Of a DNA stretch of 16,790 nt, positions 6,576 through 13,811 are shown in pieces. Each line of letters starts with the position of its first letter. Position 1 is the stretch's first letter. The notes beneath the pieces were generated by a model. It saw only the letters and a program-made list of their open reading frames with translations, was not told the origin of the DNA and made no database searches. This stretch comes from JANLSE01 sp038214135. Lineage in GTDB: Bacteria > Chloroflexota > Chloroflexia > Chloroflexales > Roseiflexaceae. The stretch spans positions 1 to 16,790 of the forward strand of contig JBBQSD010000135.1 in assembly GCA_038214135.1 (NCBI GenBank), in the 5' to 3' direction. Position numbers and translations under genes: made by a program.

Positions 6576-6920
6576 CAAAACCAGGAACCATACCCTGAAC
6601 CGACGAACAAGTGAACAAAGGAATAAGCGCACTGTGCCCCGAAGAAGCCACCAACACGGATTGATCGCAGCCGAGGCATTAGCAACGAGTTATTGGCATC
6701 CTGCTTATCGCACATCAACGCGTCATTCGATGCGGGCGAACACGCGCCGCGTGGCGAAATCGAGGATGGTGGCTGCATGTCGGCGGCTTGGTAGCGCCCC
6801 TACATTTGTTGGATGCGATGCAAGCGTTGCTATTCCACGGTGGTTGCCATTCGCAGCCGAGGCATGACCAACCGACGTTAGCGTGCCACCGCCATCCTTT
6901 ACAGGTTCCTGGACGCGGGT

Positions 6921-6939
6921 GCGGGGTGCATAACCCCGC
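6921..6939 (+). other. Hairpin upstream of rarA
   Basis: GCGGGGT (6921-6927) and ACCCCGC (6933-6939) form a perfect 7 bp stem with a GCATA loop, 35 bases before the rarA start codon. No T-run follows, so it is not a classic terminator. It may be an interspersed repeat or a leader structure. Confidence 0.5.
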
Positions 6940-6974
6940 TTGCAAATACTCAATAACCAGCAAAGAGAACCACT

Positions 6975-8504
6975 ATGGCAAAGGCCCAGAAAACACTCTT
7001 CGATAGCCAGCGTGAAGAGGCGCTTGATCGCCAGGCACCACTTGCTGCGCGCATGCGCCCTCGCACCCTGGATGAGTATGTTGGCCAGGAGCAGATTGTT
7101 GGTGCAGGGAAGTTGTTGCGCCGGTCGATTGCTGGCGATACGATCTTCTCGATCATTCTGTGGGGGCCGCCTGGGAGTGGCAAGACGACGTTGGCACGGA
7201 TTGTGGCTGAAACAACCAGTGCCCATTTTGAGCCAATATCGGCTGTTTCGGCTGGTGTTGCCGATCTGCGGCGGGTGGTCAAGGAGGCTCAGGATCGCTT
7301 GGGCATGTTTCAGCAGCGCACGGTGCTGTTTATTGATGAGATTCATCGGTTCAATAAAAGCCAGCAGGATGCGGTTCTGCCATATGTTGAGGATGGAACG
7401 ATTATTCTGATTGGGGCGACGACCGAAAACCCATCGTTTGAGGTGAATGCGGCGCTGCTTTCGCGGGCGCGGGTGTTTGTGCTCGAATCGCTGAATGATG
7501 AGCAGATTGGCGTTGTCGTTGATCGAGCGCTGGCCGATTCCGAACGTGGATTGGCTCAGTATGATGTGCTGATCGCCGCCGATGCTCGTTCCTACCTGAT
7601 CAACATGGCCAATGGCGATGCGCGAACGGCGCTGAATGCGCTTGAGGCGGCAGTCGTTGCCAAAGCCCCTGGGCTGGCTGGCAAGCGTTTGATCACCGTT
7701 GAGGATATTCGGGATGCGTTGCAGAGCCGGGCGCTGCGCTATGATAAGAATGGCGAGCTGCACTATGATGCGATCTCGGCGCTGCATAAGTGTGTTCGCG
7801 ATAGTGATCCAGATGCGGCGATCTACTGGCTTGGGCGCATGCTTGAGGGTGGCGAGGATCCGCTGTATATTGCACGGCGGGTGGTGCGGATGGCCGTTGA
7901 GGATATTGGCCTCGCGGATCCACAGGCGCTGCCGTTGTGTATGGCGGCACAGCAGGCGGTTCACTTCCTTGGCCAGCCGGAGGGCGACCTCGCATTGGCG
8001 CAGGCGGTGGTGTACCTAGCACAAGCCCCAAAGAGCAATGCGGTCTATCGCGCCTATGGCGCAGCGTTGAAGGATGTTGCCGAGACGCGTAATGAGCCGG
8101 TGCCGCTGCATCTGCGCAATGCGCCGACGAAGTTGATGAAGGGTATGGGCTATGGCCAGGGCTATAAATACGCCCACGATTATGAGGAAGCACAGGTTGA
8201 TCAGGAGCACTTCCCGCCGAATCTGGCTGGCCGACGCTACTATGATCCAACGGCGCGTGGGTTTGAGGCCGAGATCCGTGAGCGTTTGGCATGGCGCGAT
8301 GCGCAGCCAGCTGCTGCTCCGCTGAGTACGGCTAGTGGAGAATCAGGCTCAGCAGCCGTCGGGCGGCGGGCGCAGAAGCCAACCACGATTGTTGATCAAT
8401 CGCAAATGGCTGCTGGCGAAGAATCGCAGGTGCCACCAGACGATGATGGTGCGCAGGTGCGGCGGCCAGCGCAGAAGAAGCCACTGGGGAAGAAGAACGG
8501 GTAA
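6975..8504 (+). CDS. rarA: Replication-associated recombination protein A (RarA/MgsA AAA+ ATPase)
   Basis: The 509-residue protein contains RPRTLDEYVGQEQIVG near the N-terminus, Walker A GPPGSGKTT (64-72), Walker B LFIDEIHRFNKSQQD (118-132), sensor 1 GATTENPSF (147-155), and the C-terminal tetramerisation block including SDPDAAIYWLGRMLEGGEDPLYIARRVVR. RarA acts in the cytoplasm at stalled or gapped replication forks and is related to clamp loaders. After the usual end of the family (near LAWRDAQ) there is an extra tail of about 65 residues rich in Ala, Gln, Pro and Lys and ending in a basic KKPLGKKNG, probably disordered. The ribosome-binding site is weak (AAAGAGA). The stop overlaps the next gene's start (TAATG), which suggests translational coupling. 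Confidence 0.96.
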   Translation: MAKAQKTLFDSQREEALDRQAPLAARMRPRTLDEYVGQEQIVGAGKLLRRSIAGDTIFSIILWGPPGSGKTTLARIVAETTSAHFEPISAVSAGVADLRRVVKEAQDRLGMFQQRTVLFIDEIHRFNKSQQDAVLPYVEDGTIILIGATTENPSFEVNAALLSRARVFVLESLNDEQIGVVVDRALADSERGLAQYDVLIAADARSYLINMANGDARTALNALEAAVVAKAPGLAGKRLITVEDIRDALQSRALRYDKNGELHYDAISALHKCVRDSDPDAAIYWLGRMLEGGEDPLYIARRVVRMAVEDIGLADPQALPLCMAAQQAVHFLGQPEGDLALAQAVVYLAQAPKSNAVYRAYGAALKDVAETRNEPVPLHLRNAPTKLMKGMGYGQGYKYAHDYEEAQVDQEHFPPNLAGRRYYDPTARGFEAEIRERLAWRDAQPAAAPLSTASGESGSAAVGRRAQKPTTIVDQSQMAAGEESQVPPDDDGAQVRRPAQKKPLGKKNG

Positions 8505-9778
8505 TGCTGCCATCATCAACCGATGCATTCCTGGAAGCATTGCTGATTGCTCGACCCGATACCGCCCCTGATCAACTCAGCGAGGTGCTTGCGACAGCGC
8601 TACAAGCTGGACAATTGCTGCTTGAACATGGGGCCAGCACTGCTCGTGTGGAAGATACGATTCGCCGATTGGGTCGTTCGCTTGGGGCCGAACAGGTGGA
8701 GGTATTTGCGACACCAACCGGCCTGTTTGCGACCTTTGGTGTGGGTGGTGGCCACGCAACGCGCATCCAACGGATTATGCGCTCTGGCATGGATCTGAGT
8801 AAGATCGAGGCGGTACTGGCGATTTCGCGGCAAGCGGCGGCGGGCAAGCTCGATAGTGCGGCGACGCGCGTGGCGCTTGAACAGGCGGCTTCTGCCCCAC
8901 GGCCATTTGGGCTTTGGCTGACAACCCTGGCGAGTGCGCTATGTTGTAGCTGTACGGCGGGCCTGTTCGGCGGTGGTGTGCGCGAGATTATTGCGACAGC
9001 GATGGCCGCTGCGATTGGATATTTGGCGGCAGCATTGCTAGGGCAGATCAATCTGAGCCGGGTGATGGCAGCCGGTATTGCGGCGGCGGTGGCGACAGGC
9101 CTGGCGTTGGTGTTGTCGTTGGCGCTTGGAGCTGTTTCGCCAGCCACTGCAATGTTCTCCTCGATCCTGATGCTGACGCCGGGTGTGCTGATTGTCAGCG
9201 CCATCTCGGATCTGTTTCGCGGGGATACGATTGCTGGCCTTGCTCGCGCCGCGATGGCGGTTCTCTCGGTGGCTGCAATTGCTGCCGGAGTCTGGCTGGT
9301 TCTCTTGGTCAGCGGGATCGGTATGATTCTCGTTGCCGATCATCCGCCTATATGGCCAGTTGCGTTTGGCCTGGCATTCGGGACGACAATTGGATTTGCC
9401 ATGTTGTTTGGCGTGCCGCTGCGGCGCTTACCAGCTTGTGCATTAGCCGGGATGGTGGCATATGCTGCCAATCGGGCAGCTAGCGAGGTTGGTGCTCCGC
9501 TTGGTATGGCCATGTTTCTTGGCGGAATGGCAGTTGGTATGCTTGCCGAACTCCTGGCACGGCTGTTGCGTGCGCCGGCCTCGATCTTTTCGATACCTGG
9601 CATTATTACGTTAGTGCCGGGTGGGATGGCCTTCCGGACAATGCTCTTGTTTGCACAGGGCGATGTGGCTGGTGGAACTGGGGATCTGGTTCTGACGGCG
9701 TTATTGGCCGGTGCATTGGCGGCAGGGCTTGGAGTTGTGACGGCGCTGGCCTCAGTTCGGTTTCATCGTAGTGTATAA
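8504..9778 (+). CDS. Threonine/serine exporter family protein (fused ThrE type)
   Basis: This 424-residue protein joins both halves of the ThrE family. A cytoplasmic N-terminal domain (about 1-135) carries HGASTARVEDTIRRLG and VFATPTGLFATF. About ten hydrophobic segments follow, the last part holding the family's signature FSIPGIITLVPGG (about residue 359 on) and a small-residue-rich final segment. In Corynebacterium ThrE exports threonine and serine using the proton-motive force. Other family members may carry other small organic compounds, so the exact substrate is not certain. The start codon overlaps the rarA stop by one base, and the downstream oxidoreductase gene has its Shine-Dalgarno on this gene's stop codon, so all three are likely one transcript. 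Confidence 0.93.
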   Translation: MLPSSTDAFLEALLIARPDTAPDQLSEVLATALQAGQLLLEHGASTARVEDTIRRLGRSLGAEQVEVFATPTGLFATFGVGGGHATRIQRIMRSGMDLSKIEAVLAISRQAAAGKLDSAATRVALEQAASAPRPFGLWLTTLASALCCSCTAGLFGGGVREIIATAMAAAIGYLAAALLGQINLSRVMAAGIAAAVATGLALVLSLALGAVSPATAMFSSILMLTPGVLIVSAISDLFRGDTIAGLARAAMAVLSVAAIAAGVWLVLLVSGIGMILVADHPPIWPVAFGLAFGTTIGFAMLFGVPLRRLPACALAGMVAYAANRAASEVGAPLGMAMFLGGMAVGMLAELLARLLRAPASIFSIPGIITLVPGGMAFRTMLLFAQGDVAGGTGDLVLTALLAGALAAGLGVVTALASVRFHRSV

Positions 9779-9790
9779 GGAGGCTCGCGG

Positions 9791-10951
9791 ATGAGCGAGA
9801 AGAGCGCCCAGGTTGTGATCATTGGGGCAGGCATTGTTGGAGCATCGATTGCCTACCATCTGGCATTGCGTGGCTGCCGCGATGTGGTGATCCTCGAACA
9901 GGCCGAGACGGAAGTGACGGGTAGCACGGCTCGTTCGGCAGCGGGTGTGCGCCATCAGTTCTCGAACGCCGTGAATATCCTGCTCTCGTTATATAGTATC
10001 GAGCGCTTGAAACATTTTACCGAAGAGATTGGCGCTGACCCAGGGTTGCACCAGGTTGGCTATTTGTTTCTGGTTAGCGATCCCGATGATTGGGCTGTCT
10101 ATCAGCGCAGTGCCGAATTGCAGCGCAGCCTGGGGGCGCGGGTGGAAACGCTGACAGTGGCCGAGGCTGCTCGTTTCGTTCCGGGCATGAACACCGATGG
10201 GTTGATTGGGGCGACATTTGGCCCAGATGATGGCTTCTGCGACCCACACATGATTGCGATGGGGTATCTGAAGCGTGCCCGCGAGATGGGTGTGCGGCTG
10301 CGGCGGGCAACTGCGGCGACGGGCTTTCGGATTGAAAACGGCCAGATTAAAGCCGTCGAGACGCCAGATGGCCCGTTGTTCTGTGAGACAATCGTGAACG
10401 CGGCTGGCTGTTGGTCCGGCGAGGTTGGTGCGTTGGCCGGGCTGGACATTCCGGTTCTGCCATACCGGCGCTGCATCTATGTCACCGAGCCATTTTTGGC
10501 CGTGCCGCCCGCCATTCCATTAACGGTCGATGTGTCGAGTGGGTTCTATATGCGTAAGGAGCATGAGAGCCTGATTTTCGGCAAATCGAACCATGCCGAG
10601 CCGCCCAGCCATAGTGTACAGGTGGATTGGGAGTGGCTCGATGCGGTGCTTGAGGCCGGGTTGATGCGCTTTCCCGTGTTAGAACGGGCGGGCCTGGCCG
10701 AGAAGCAATGCTGGGCTGGTTCCTATGAGATTACGCCAGATGATCTGCCGATTCTGGGGCGCAACCCTGCCCTAGCAGGGTATATCGATGCCAGTGGCTT
10801 CAGTGGGCACGGCGTGATGCATTCGCCAGCAACGGGGTTGCTGATGGCCGAAGAGATCCTGGATGGCCGTGCCCATACGATCAATATCGATGACCTGCGG
10901 ATCGCGCGCTTTGCGATGGCCGAGAAACGGTTCGAGAAGAATATTATTTAA
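9791..10951 (+). CDS. FAD-dependent oxidoreductase (DAO / sarcosine oxidase beta-like family)
   Basis: The 386-residue protein opens with the dinucleotide-binding motif VVIIGAGIVGASIAYHLA (GxGxxG at 12-17), followed by an acidic end of strand two (VILEQ) and TGSTARSAAGVRHQFS, the flavin-contact region of DAO-family enzymes. NAAGCWSGEVG in the middle and ASGFSGHGVMHSPATG near the C-terminus are typical of sarcosine oxidase beta/dimethylglycine dehydrogenase-like proteins. The reaction would be oxidation of a secondary or tertiary amine, or an amino acid; the substrate is not evident. The start is fixed by AAGGAGG (9777-9783), which overlaps the exporter's stop. Its stop lies 2 bases from that of convergent fabI. 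A link between amino-acid oxidation and export is possible but unproved. Confidence 0.9.
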   Translation: MSEKSAQVVIIGAGIVGASIAYHLALRGCRDVVILEQAETEVTGSTARSAAGVRHQFSNAVNILLSLYSIERLKHFTEEIGADPGLHQVGYLFLVSDPDDWAVYQRSAELQRSLGARVETLTVAEAARFVPGMNTDGLIGATFGPDDGFCDPHMIAMGYLKRAREMGVRLRRATAATGFRIENGQIKAVETPDGPLFCETIVNAAGCWSGEVGALAGLDIPVLPYRRCIYVTEPFLAVPPAIPLTVDVSSGFYMRKEHESLIFGKSNHAEPPSHSVQVDWEWLDAVLEAGLMRFPVLERAGLAEKQCWAGSYEITPDDLPILGRNPALAGYIDASGFSGHGVMHSPATGLLMAEEILDGRAHTINIDDLRIARFAMAEKRFEKNII

Positions 10952-10953
10952 GG

Positions 10954-11733
10954 CTAATCCGGCAGCGAGACGGCAATATTATGGAAGCCAGCATCAACAT
11001 AGATCACCTCGCTTGTCACGCCGCTGGCCAGATCGCTGCATAACCACAGCGCCGTCTTGCCGACATCATCGGTGGTAATATTGCGGCGCAATGGGGCGAC
11101 CTCGGCGAATTGTTTGTGCATGGTGCGGAAATCGGCGATACCCGAGGCCGACAGGGTACGCAATGGCCCAGCGCTGATGGCATTCACGCGAATACCGCGC
11201 GGCCCGAGATCATTGGCCAGATAGCGAACGCTGGCTTCCAGGGCAGCTTTGGCAACACCCATGATGTTATAGTTCTGGAACACCTGCTGTGAGCCGTGAT
11301 AGGTCAGCGTCACGATTGATGCAGTCGGAGCCAAAATATCCTCGGCGGCTTTGATCACGGCGGTGAGCGAGTAGGCGCTGACTTCGAGGGCCAGCAGGAA
11401 GCCGGCGCGATCAACCTTCATGTAGGGGCCGTTGAGATGCTCGCGGTTGGCGAATGCAGCAGCATGGATGATGAAATCCAGCGTGCCGAAGACTTCCTTG
11501 GCGCGGGCCATGAGTGCGGCGATCTCATCATCGCTATTGAAATTGCATGGCTCAATCAGTTTTGCGCCGACGCTTGCGGCCAATGGGCGAACCCGGCGTT
11601 CGAGTGCTTCACCCAGGAAATTGAAGCCCAGTTCGGCACCCTCGGCATGTAACGCCTTTGCGATACCCCAGGCGATTGAGTGATCATTGGCCACACCCAG
11701 GACGAGACCCTTCTTGCCATCGAGCAAGCCCAT
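10954..11733 (-). CDS. fabI: Enoyl-[acyl-carrier-protein] reductase (NADH), FabI
   Basis: This is a 259-residue short-chain dehydrogenase-like enzyme that performs the last reduction in each cycle of type II fatty-acid synthesis. FabI marks include the nucleotide-binding VLGVANDHSIAWGIA (11-25), IIHAAAFANR (88-97), the active-site tyrosines Y145 (LTYHGS) and Y155 and lysine K162 (NYNIMGVAK), and AISAGPLRTLSASGI (175-189), each within one residue of the E. coli positions. The frame is open to 11769, but the start at 11733 fits the family length, and GGAGGG (11738-11743) lies 4 bases upstream with a TATCATAC box behind it. The gene stands apart from other fatty-acid genes and ends tail-to-tail with the oxidoreductase gene. 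Confidence 0.96.
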   Translation of the reverse strand: MGLLDGKKGLVLGVANDHSIAWGIAKALHAEGAELGFNFLGEALERRVRPLAASVGAKLIEPCNFNSDDEIAALMARAKEVFGTLDFIIHAAAFANREHLNGPYMKVDRAGFLLALEVSAYSLTAVIKAAEDILAPTASIVTLTYHGSQQVFQNYNIMGVAKAALEASVRYLANDLGPRGIRVNAISAGPLRTLSASGIADFRTMHKQFAEVAPLRRNITTDDVGKTALWLCSDLASGVTSEVIYVDAGFHNIAVSLPD

Positions 11734-11737
11734 TATG

Positions 11738-11757
11738 CCCTCCATTAGCGTATGATA
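11738..11757 (-). promoter_or_regulatory. fabI Shine-Dalgarno and TATCATAC -10 box
   Basis: On the minus strand TATCATAC (11757-11750) is followed by GCTAAT, then GGAGGG (11743-11738), then CATA and the ATG at 11733. The arrangement decides the fabI start and implies a very short leader of about 10-15 bases. No -35 is seen at the usual spacing. Confidence 0.55.
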
Positions 11758-11780
11758 TTGAAATTGCACTGAATGGCGGC

Positions 11781-11788
11781 TATCATAC
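11781..11788 (+). promoter_or_regulatory. Divergent TATCATAC box
   Basis: TATCATAC occurs on the plus strand, 23 bases from the fabI box, giving an inverted pair GTATGATA-N23-TATCATAC. It could serve a transcript toward the alpha/beta hydrolase, whose start lies about 185 bases downstream, or the pair could be an operator. Confidence 0.3.
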
Positions 11789-11821
11789 TACCGATAGCGG
11801 AAAACGTCGATTCTGTAGGAG

Positions 11822-11954
11822 CTCTCAGCCGTCAGCTTGTTGGTGTGGATGGATACTGACACTATGACGGTAAAGGCTGTTGCTGGCACGAACATGAATC
11901 GATAGAGCGTCGTTCGCTATAAGCTGAGAGTTCAAGTAAGCAAGCTGAAAGCTA
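11822..11954. repeat. Inverted CAGCTT-type repeat segments
   Basis: CTCTCAGC (11822-11829) has its reverse complement GCTGAGAG at 11923-11930, and CAGCTTG (11833-11839) is complementary to CAAGCTG (11941-11947). The pieces CAGCCGT-CAGCTT match the heptamer block at 6541-6575. The stretch looks like two inverted fragments of that repeat family in front of the alpha/beta hydrolase gene. Confidence 0.6.
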
Positions 11955-11972
11955 TGCAGTGTACGAGTACTC

Positions 11973-13055
11973 ATGATGATAATTATCCGTTCGCTGATTA
12001 TATGGCTGGTATTGCTTGAGGCATTTGCCCGCCGCCGCCAATGGCATGGGCTCACATGGTTGGCTGGATTGCCGACAGCGCTGCTGGTTGGGTTGGTGCC
12101 GCTTGCGCTGTTTGGTGTGCGCTGGAAGCCACTTGCTGCTCGGTTTGCGCTGATGTCGCTGCCGGCATTGGCGGTGCAGGCCGGATTGGCGAGTATGCGG
12201 AATTGGCGGTTGAACCCATTACGGCAGCTTCACCCAGGAACGCATGCGGATCGAACGATTGAGCGGGTTGATATTGTGATGCCAAACGGATCGATGCCGG
12301 CGCTGTATATTGTTCCACATGGGCAAATTATTGGAGCCGTGGTTGTATTACACGGTTCTGGGTGCGATAAAACCTATTATGCCTGGCGTCTGGCCGAAAC
12401 ATTCGTATCGCGTGGGATCGCAACATTGCTTGTTGATCTGGATGGGCATGGCGAAAGCCCACGCATTCAGCGCTTCCCGGATATGCTGGAAAACGCGACC
12501 GATGGGGTTGCCTGGCTGCGGGAACGCCATATACGGGTGGGCTTGGTTGGTGTGAGTTTGGGGGGCTGCCTGGCGGCGCGTGCCGTCGCCGATGGATTAC
12601 ATGTCGATGGGTTGGCGCTACTGGAAACACCGCCCTATCTCCAGTTTGGCCGCGAGCATATGCTGCGGGAGGCTCGTGCGCTGACCGAGCCGTTTTTACT
12701 TGGGTTGTTTGGCGAATCGACAGCCTACCATCTCGGCTATACGATCTATGATCTTATTCGCGTGCAGGGCGGGCCACGCATTCGTTGCGAGATTGGCACT
12801 GTTGATCTGATTGCCGCACTCGATCTGGCTGGTAGTTTGCCGAGGATTGGTGCGCCGCTGTTGTTGATCTATGGTGGCCGCGATGCGATTGTGCGCAGGG
12901 ATCAGGCGGCGATTGTGCGGCGGGCGGCTCCAACACAGGCAGAGTTCGATCTGATTGCAGAAGCCAGCCATCTCAGCCTGACATTACATCCGCAGGCGCT
13001 GGCTCGGTTAGGGGGATGGATGCGGGAGGTGATCACCGGTGAAGATCGGGCGTAG
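11973..13055 (+). CDS. Membrane-anchored alpha/beta hydrolase
   Basis: The 360-residue protein begins with about three hydrophobic segments (roughly 2-19, 28-48 and 58-72), then an alpha/beta hydrolase domain from about residue 98. The oxyanion-region motif HGSGCDKTYY (127-136), the nucleophile elbow GVSLGG (S195), acid D304 (YGGRDAIV) and H333 (EASHLSL) make a complete catalytic triad. It resembles dienelactone hydrolase/esterase-like peptidase-fold proteins, but the substrate is unknown. The N-terminal part probably holds the domain at the cytoplasmic membrane. No Shine-Dalgarno is visible before 11973; a second ATG follows immediately at 11976. Its stop is 28 bases from the end of the convergent clpP, with a perfect palindrome between. 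Confidence 0.85.
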   Translation: MMIIIRSLIIWLVLLEAFARRRQWHGLTWLAGLPTALLVGLVPLALFGVRWKPLAARFALMSLPALAVQAGLASMRNWRLNPLRQLHPGTHADRTIERVDIVMPNGSMPALYIVPHGQIIGAVVVLHGSGCDKTYYAWRLAETFVSRGIATLLVDLDGHGESPRIQRFPDMLENATDGVAWLRERHIRVGLVGVSLGGCLAARAVADGLHVDGLALLETPPYLQFGREHMLREARALTEPFLLGLFGESTAYHLGYTIYDLIRVQGGPRIRCEIGTVDLIAALDLAGSLPRIGAPLLLIYGGRDAIVRRDQAAIVRRAAPTQAEFDLIAEASHLSLTLHPQALARLGGWMREVITGEDRA

Positions 13056-13077
13056 GGGGCGGTTCGCGAACCGCCCC
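13056..13077. terminator. Perfect 22 bp palindrome between convergent genes
   Basis: GGGGCGGTTCG is followed directly by its reverse complement CGAACCGCCCC. It fills nearly the whole gap between the ends of the hydrolase and clpP genes, a place where a two-way transcription stop is useful. There is no T-run on either side, so it may be an interspersed palindromic repeat. The core GGTTCGC/GCGAACC recurs in the GGGCGAAC...GTTCGCCC hairpin at 16550-16570. Confidence 0.5.
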
Positions 13078-13083
13078 TATAGC

Positions 13084-13674
13084 CTACCGTTTCGATTCAA
13101 GAATCTGATCGATGAAGCCATACTCCTTGGCTTGTTGTGCTGTCATAAAGCGATCACGGCTGAAATCGTTCGAGATTTCTTCTGGTGATCTGCCGGTATC
13201 GTGGGCGAGTAGCCCGTTTCCGACGGTTTGCAGGCGTAGTAGTTCGCGCACCATTCGTTCGAGATCGGGCGCATAGCCCTCGACGCCACCACCAGCTGGG
13301 TGAAAGTGAACGGTTGCATTCGGCAGTGCATAGCGTTTGCCGTGTTGGCCACCAGCAAGCAGAATGGTAGCCATGCTACCGGCGCGGCCAATACAGACGG
13401 TATTGACATCGCAGCTGATCAGGTGCATTGTATCGTAGATCGCCAGGCCATCGCGGACGCTGCCACCAGGGCTGTTGATATAAAACCAGATATCGCGATC
13501 TGGTTCGGAATGTTGCAGGAACAACAACTGGGCCACAATCGAAGAAGCTACTTCATCATCAATTGGCGTGCCCAGCAGGATGACGCGCTCACGCAGCAGG
13601 CGCGAGAAGAGATCCCAGGAACGCTCGCCGCGCGGCGTCCGCTCAACAATCGTGGGTACTGGTATATAGGGCAC
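13084..13674 (-). CDS. clpP: ATP-dependent Clp protease proteolytic subunit, divergent paralogue
   Basis: The 196-residue serine protease subunit would form the ClpP barrel that degrades proteins unfolded by ClpX, ClpA or ClpC. The catalytic triad is S100 (GRAGSMA), H125 (TVHFHPAGG) and D174 (FSRDRFM), with spacings of 25 and 49 residues exactly as in E. coli ClpP. The substrate-binding INSPGGSV block and the C-terminal AKEYGFIDQIL are present. Residues round the triad differ from the usual GQAASM and IHQPLGG, so this may be one of several ClpP copies. The frame is open to an ATG at 13731, but GTG at 13674 is preferred: AGGAG (13683-13687) lies 8 bases upstream and the ATG lies within the -10 region. 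No clpX gene is adjacent. Confidence 0.93.
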   Translation of the reverse strand: MPYIPVPTIVERTPRGERSWDLFSRLLRERVILLGTPIDDEVASSIVAQLLFLQHSEPDRDIWFYINSPGGSVRDGLAIYDTMHLISCDVNTVCIGRAGSMATILLAGGQHGKRYALPNATVHFHPAGGGVEGYAPDLERMVRELLRLQTVGNGLLAHDTGRSPEEISNDFSRDRFMTAQQAKEYGFIDQILESKR

Positions 13675-13682
13675 GGCGCATT

Positions 13683-13687
13683 CTCCT
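13683..13687 (-). promoter_or_regulatory. Shine-Dalgarno deciding the clpP GTG start
   Basis: The minus strand reads GGAAGGAGAATGCGCC before the GTG at 13674, a standard 8-base spacing. The ATG inside this string is out of frame. Confidence 0.7.
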
Positions 13688-13722
13688 TCCGTAGTGGCCG
13701 TAACGGGTGTTTGCTGATGCAA

Positions 13723-13751
13723 GTATAGCATACACGCACCTATTACGTCAC
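13723..13751 (-). promoter_or_regulatory. Candidate clpP promoter
   Basis: On the minus strand GTGACG (13751-13746, four of six matches to TTGACA) is followed after 17 bases by TATACT (13728-13723), which is preceded by TGC as in an extended -10. Initiation would fall near 13716, giving a leader of about 40 bases to the GTG start. Confidence 0.5.
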
Positions 13752-13811
13752 AGGAGCAAACCAGGATGGAAAACAGAACGTTGACTCTGGCCTCGGAATA
13801 GAGGGAGGATT

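Larger units (their letters stand above)
6216..6974. other. Gene-free, repeat-rich intergenic region
   Basis: After the terminator, no reading frame here has a recognisable product or a convincing ribosome-binding site. The stretch holds a 9-base tandem repeat (6310-6345), a heptamer repeat block (6541-6575), a 15-base direct repeat (TCGCAGCCGAGGCAT at 6665-6679 and 6851-6865), a degenerate relative of the GGGCGAACACG palindrome (6731-6745) and a 7 bp hairpin just before rarA. It reads as accumulated small repeats rather than a decayed gene. Confidence 0.7.

Noticed and set aside
6517..6867. Plus-strand open frame of 116 codons before rarA
   Set aside because: It begins in the heptamer repeat block and runs through other repeats. 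There is no Shine-Dalgarno and no recognisable domain.
6723..7964. Long minus-strand open frame of 413 codons over the rarA region
   Set aside because: It is antisense to rarA, a clear conserved gene, and its product is low-complexity and unlike any family I know. It reflects codon bias of the real gene.
13675..13731. Upstream extension of clpP to an ATG at 13731
   Set aside because: That ATG is next to the likely -10 element, and the GTG at 13674 has a well-placed Shine-Dalgarno and gives normal length.
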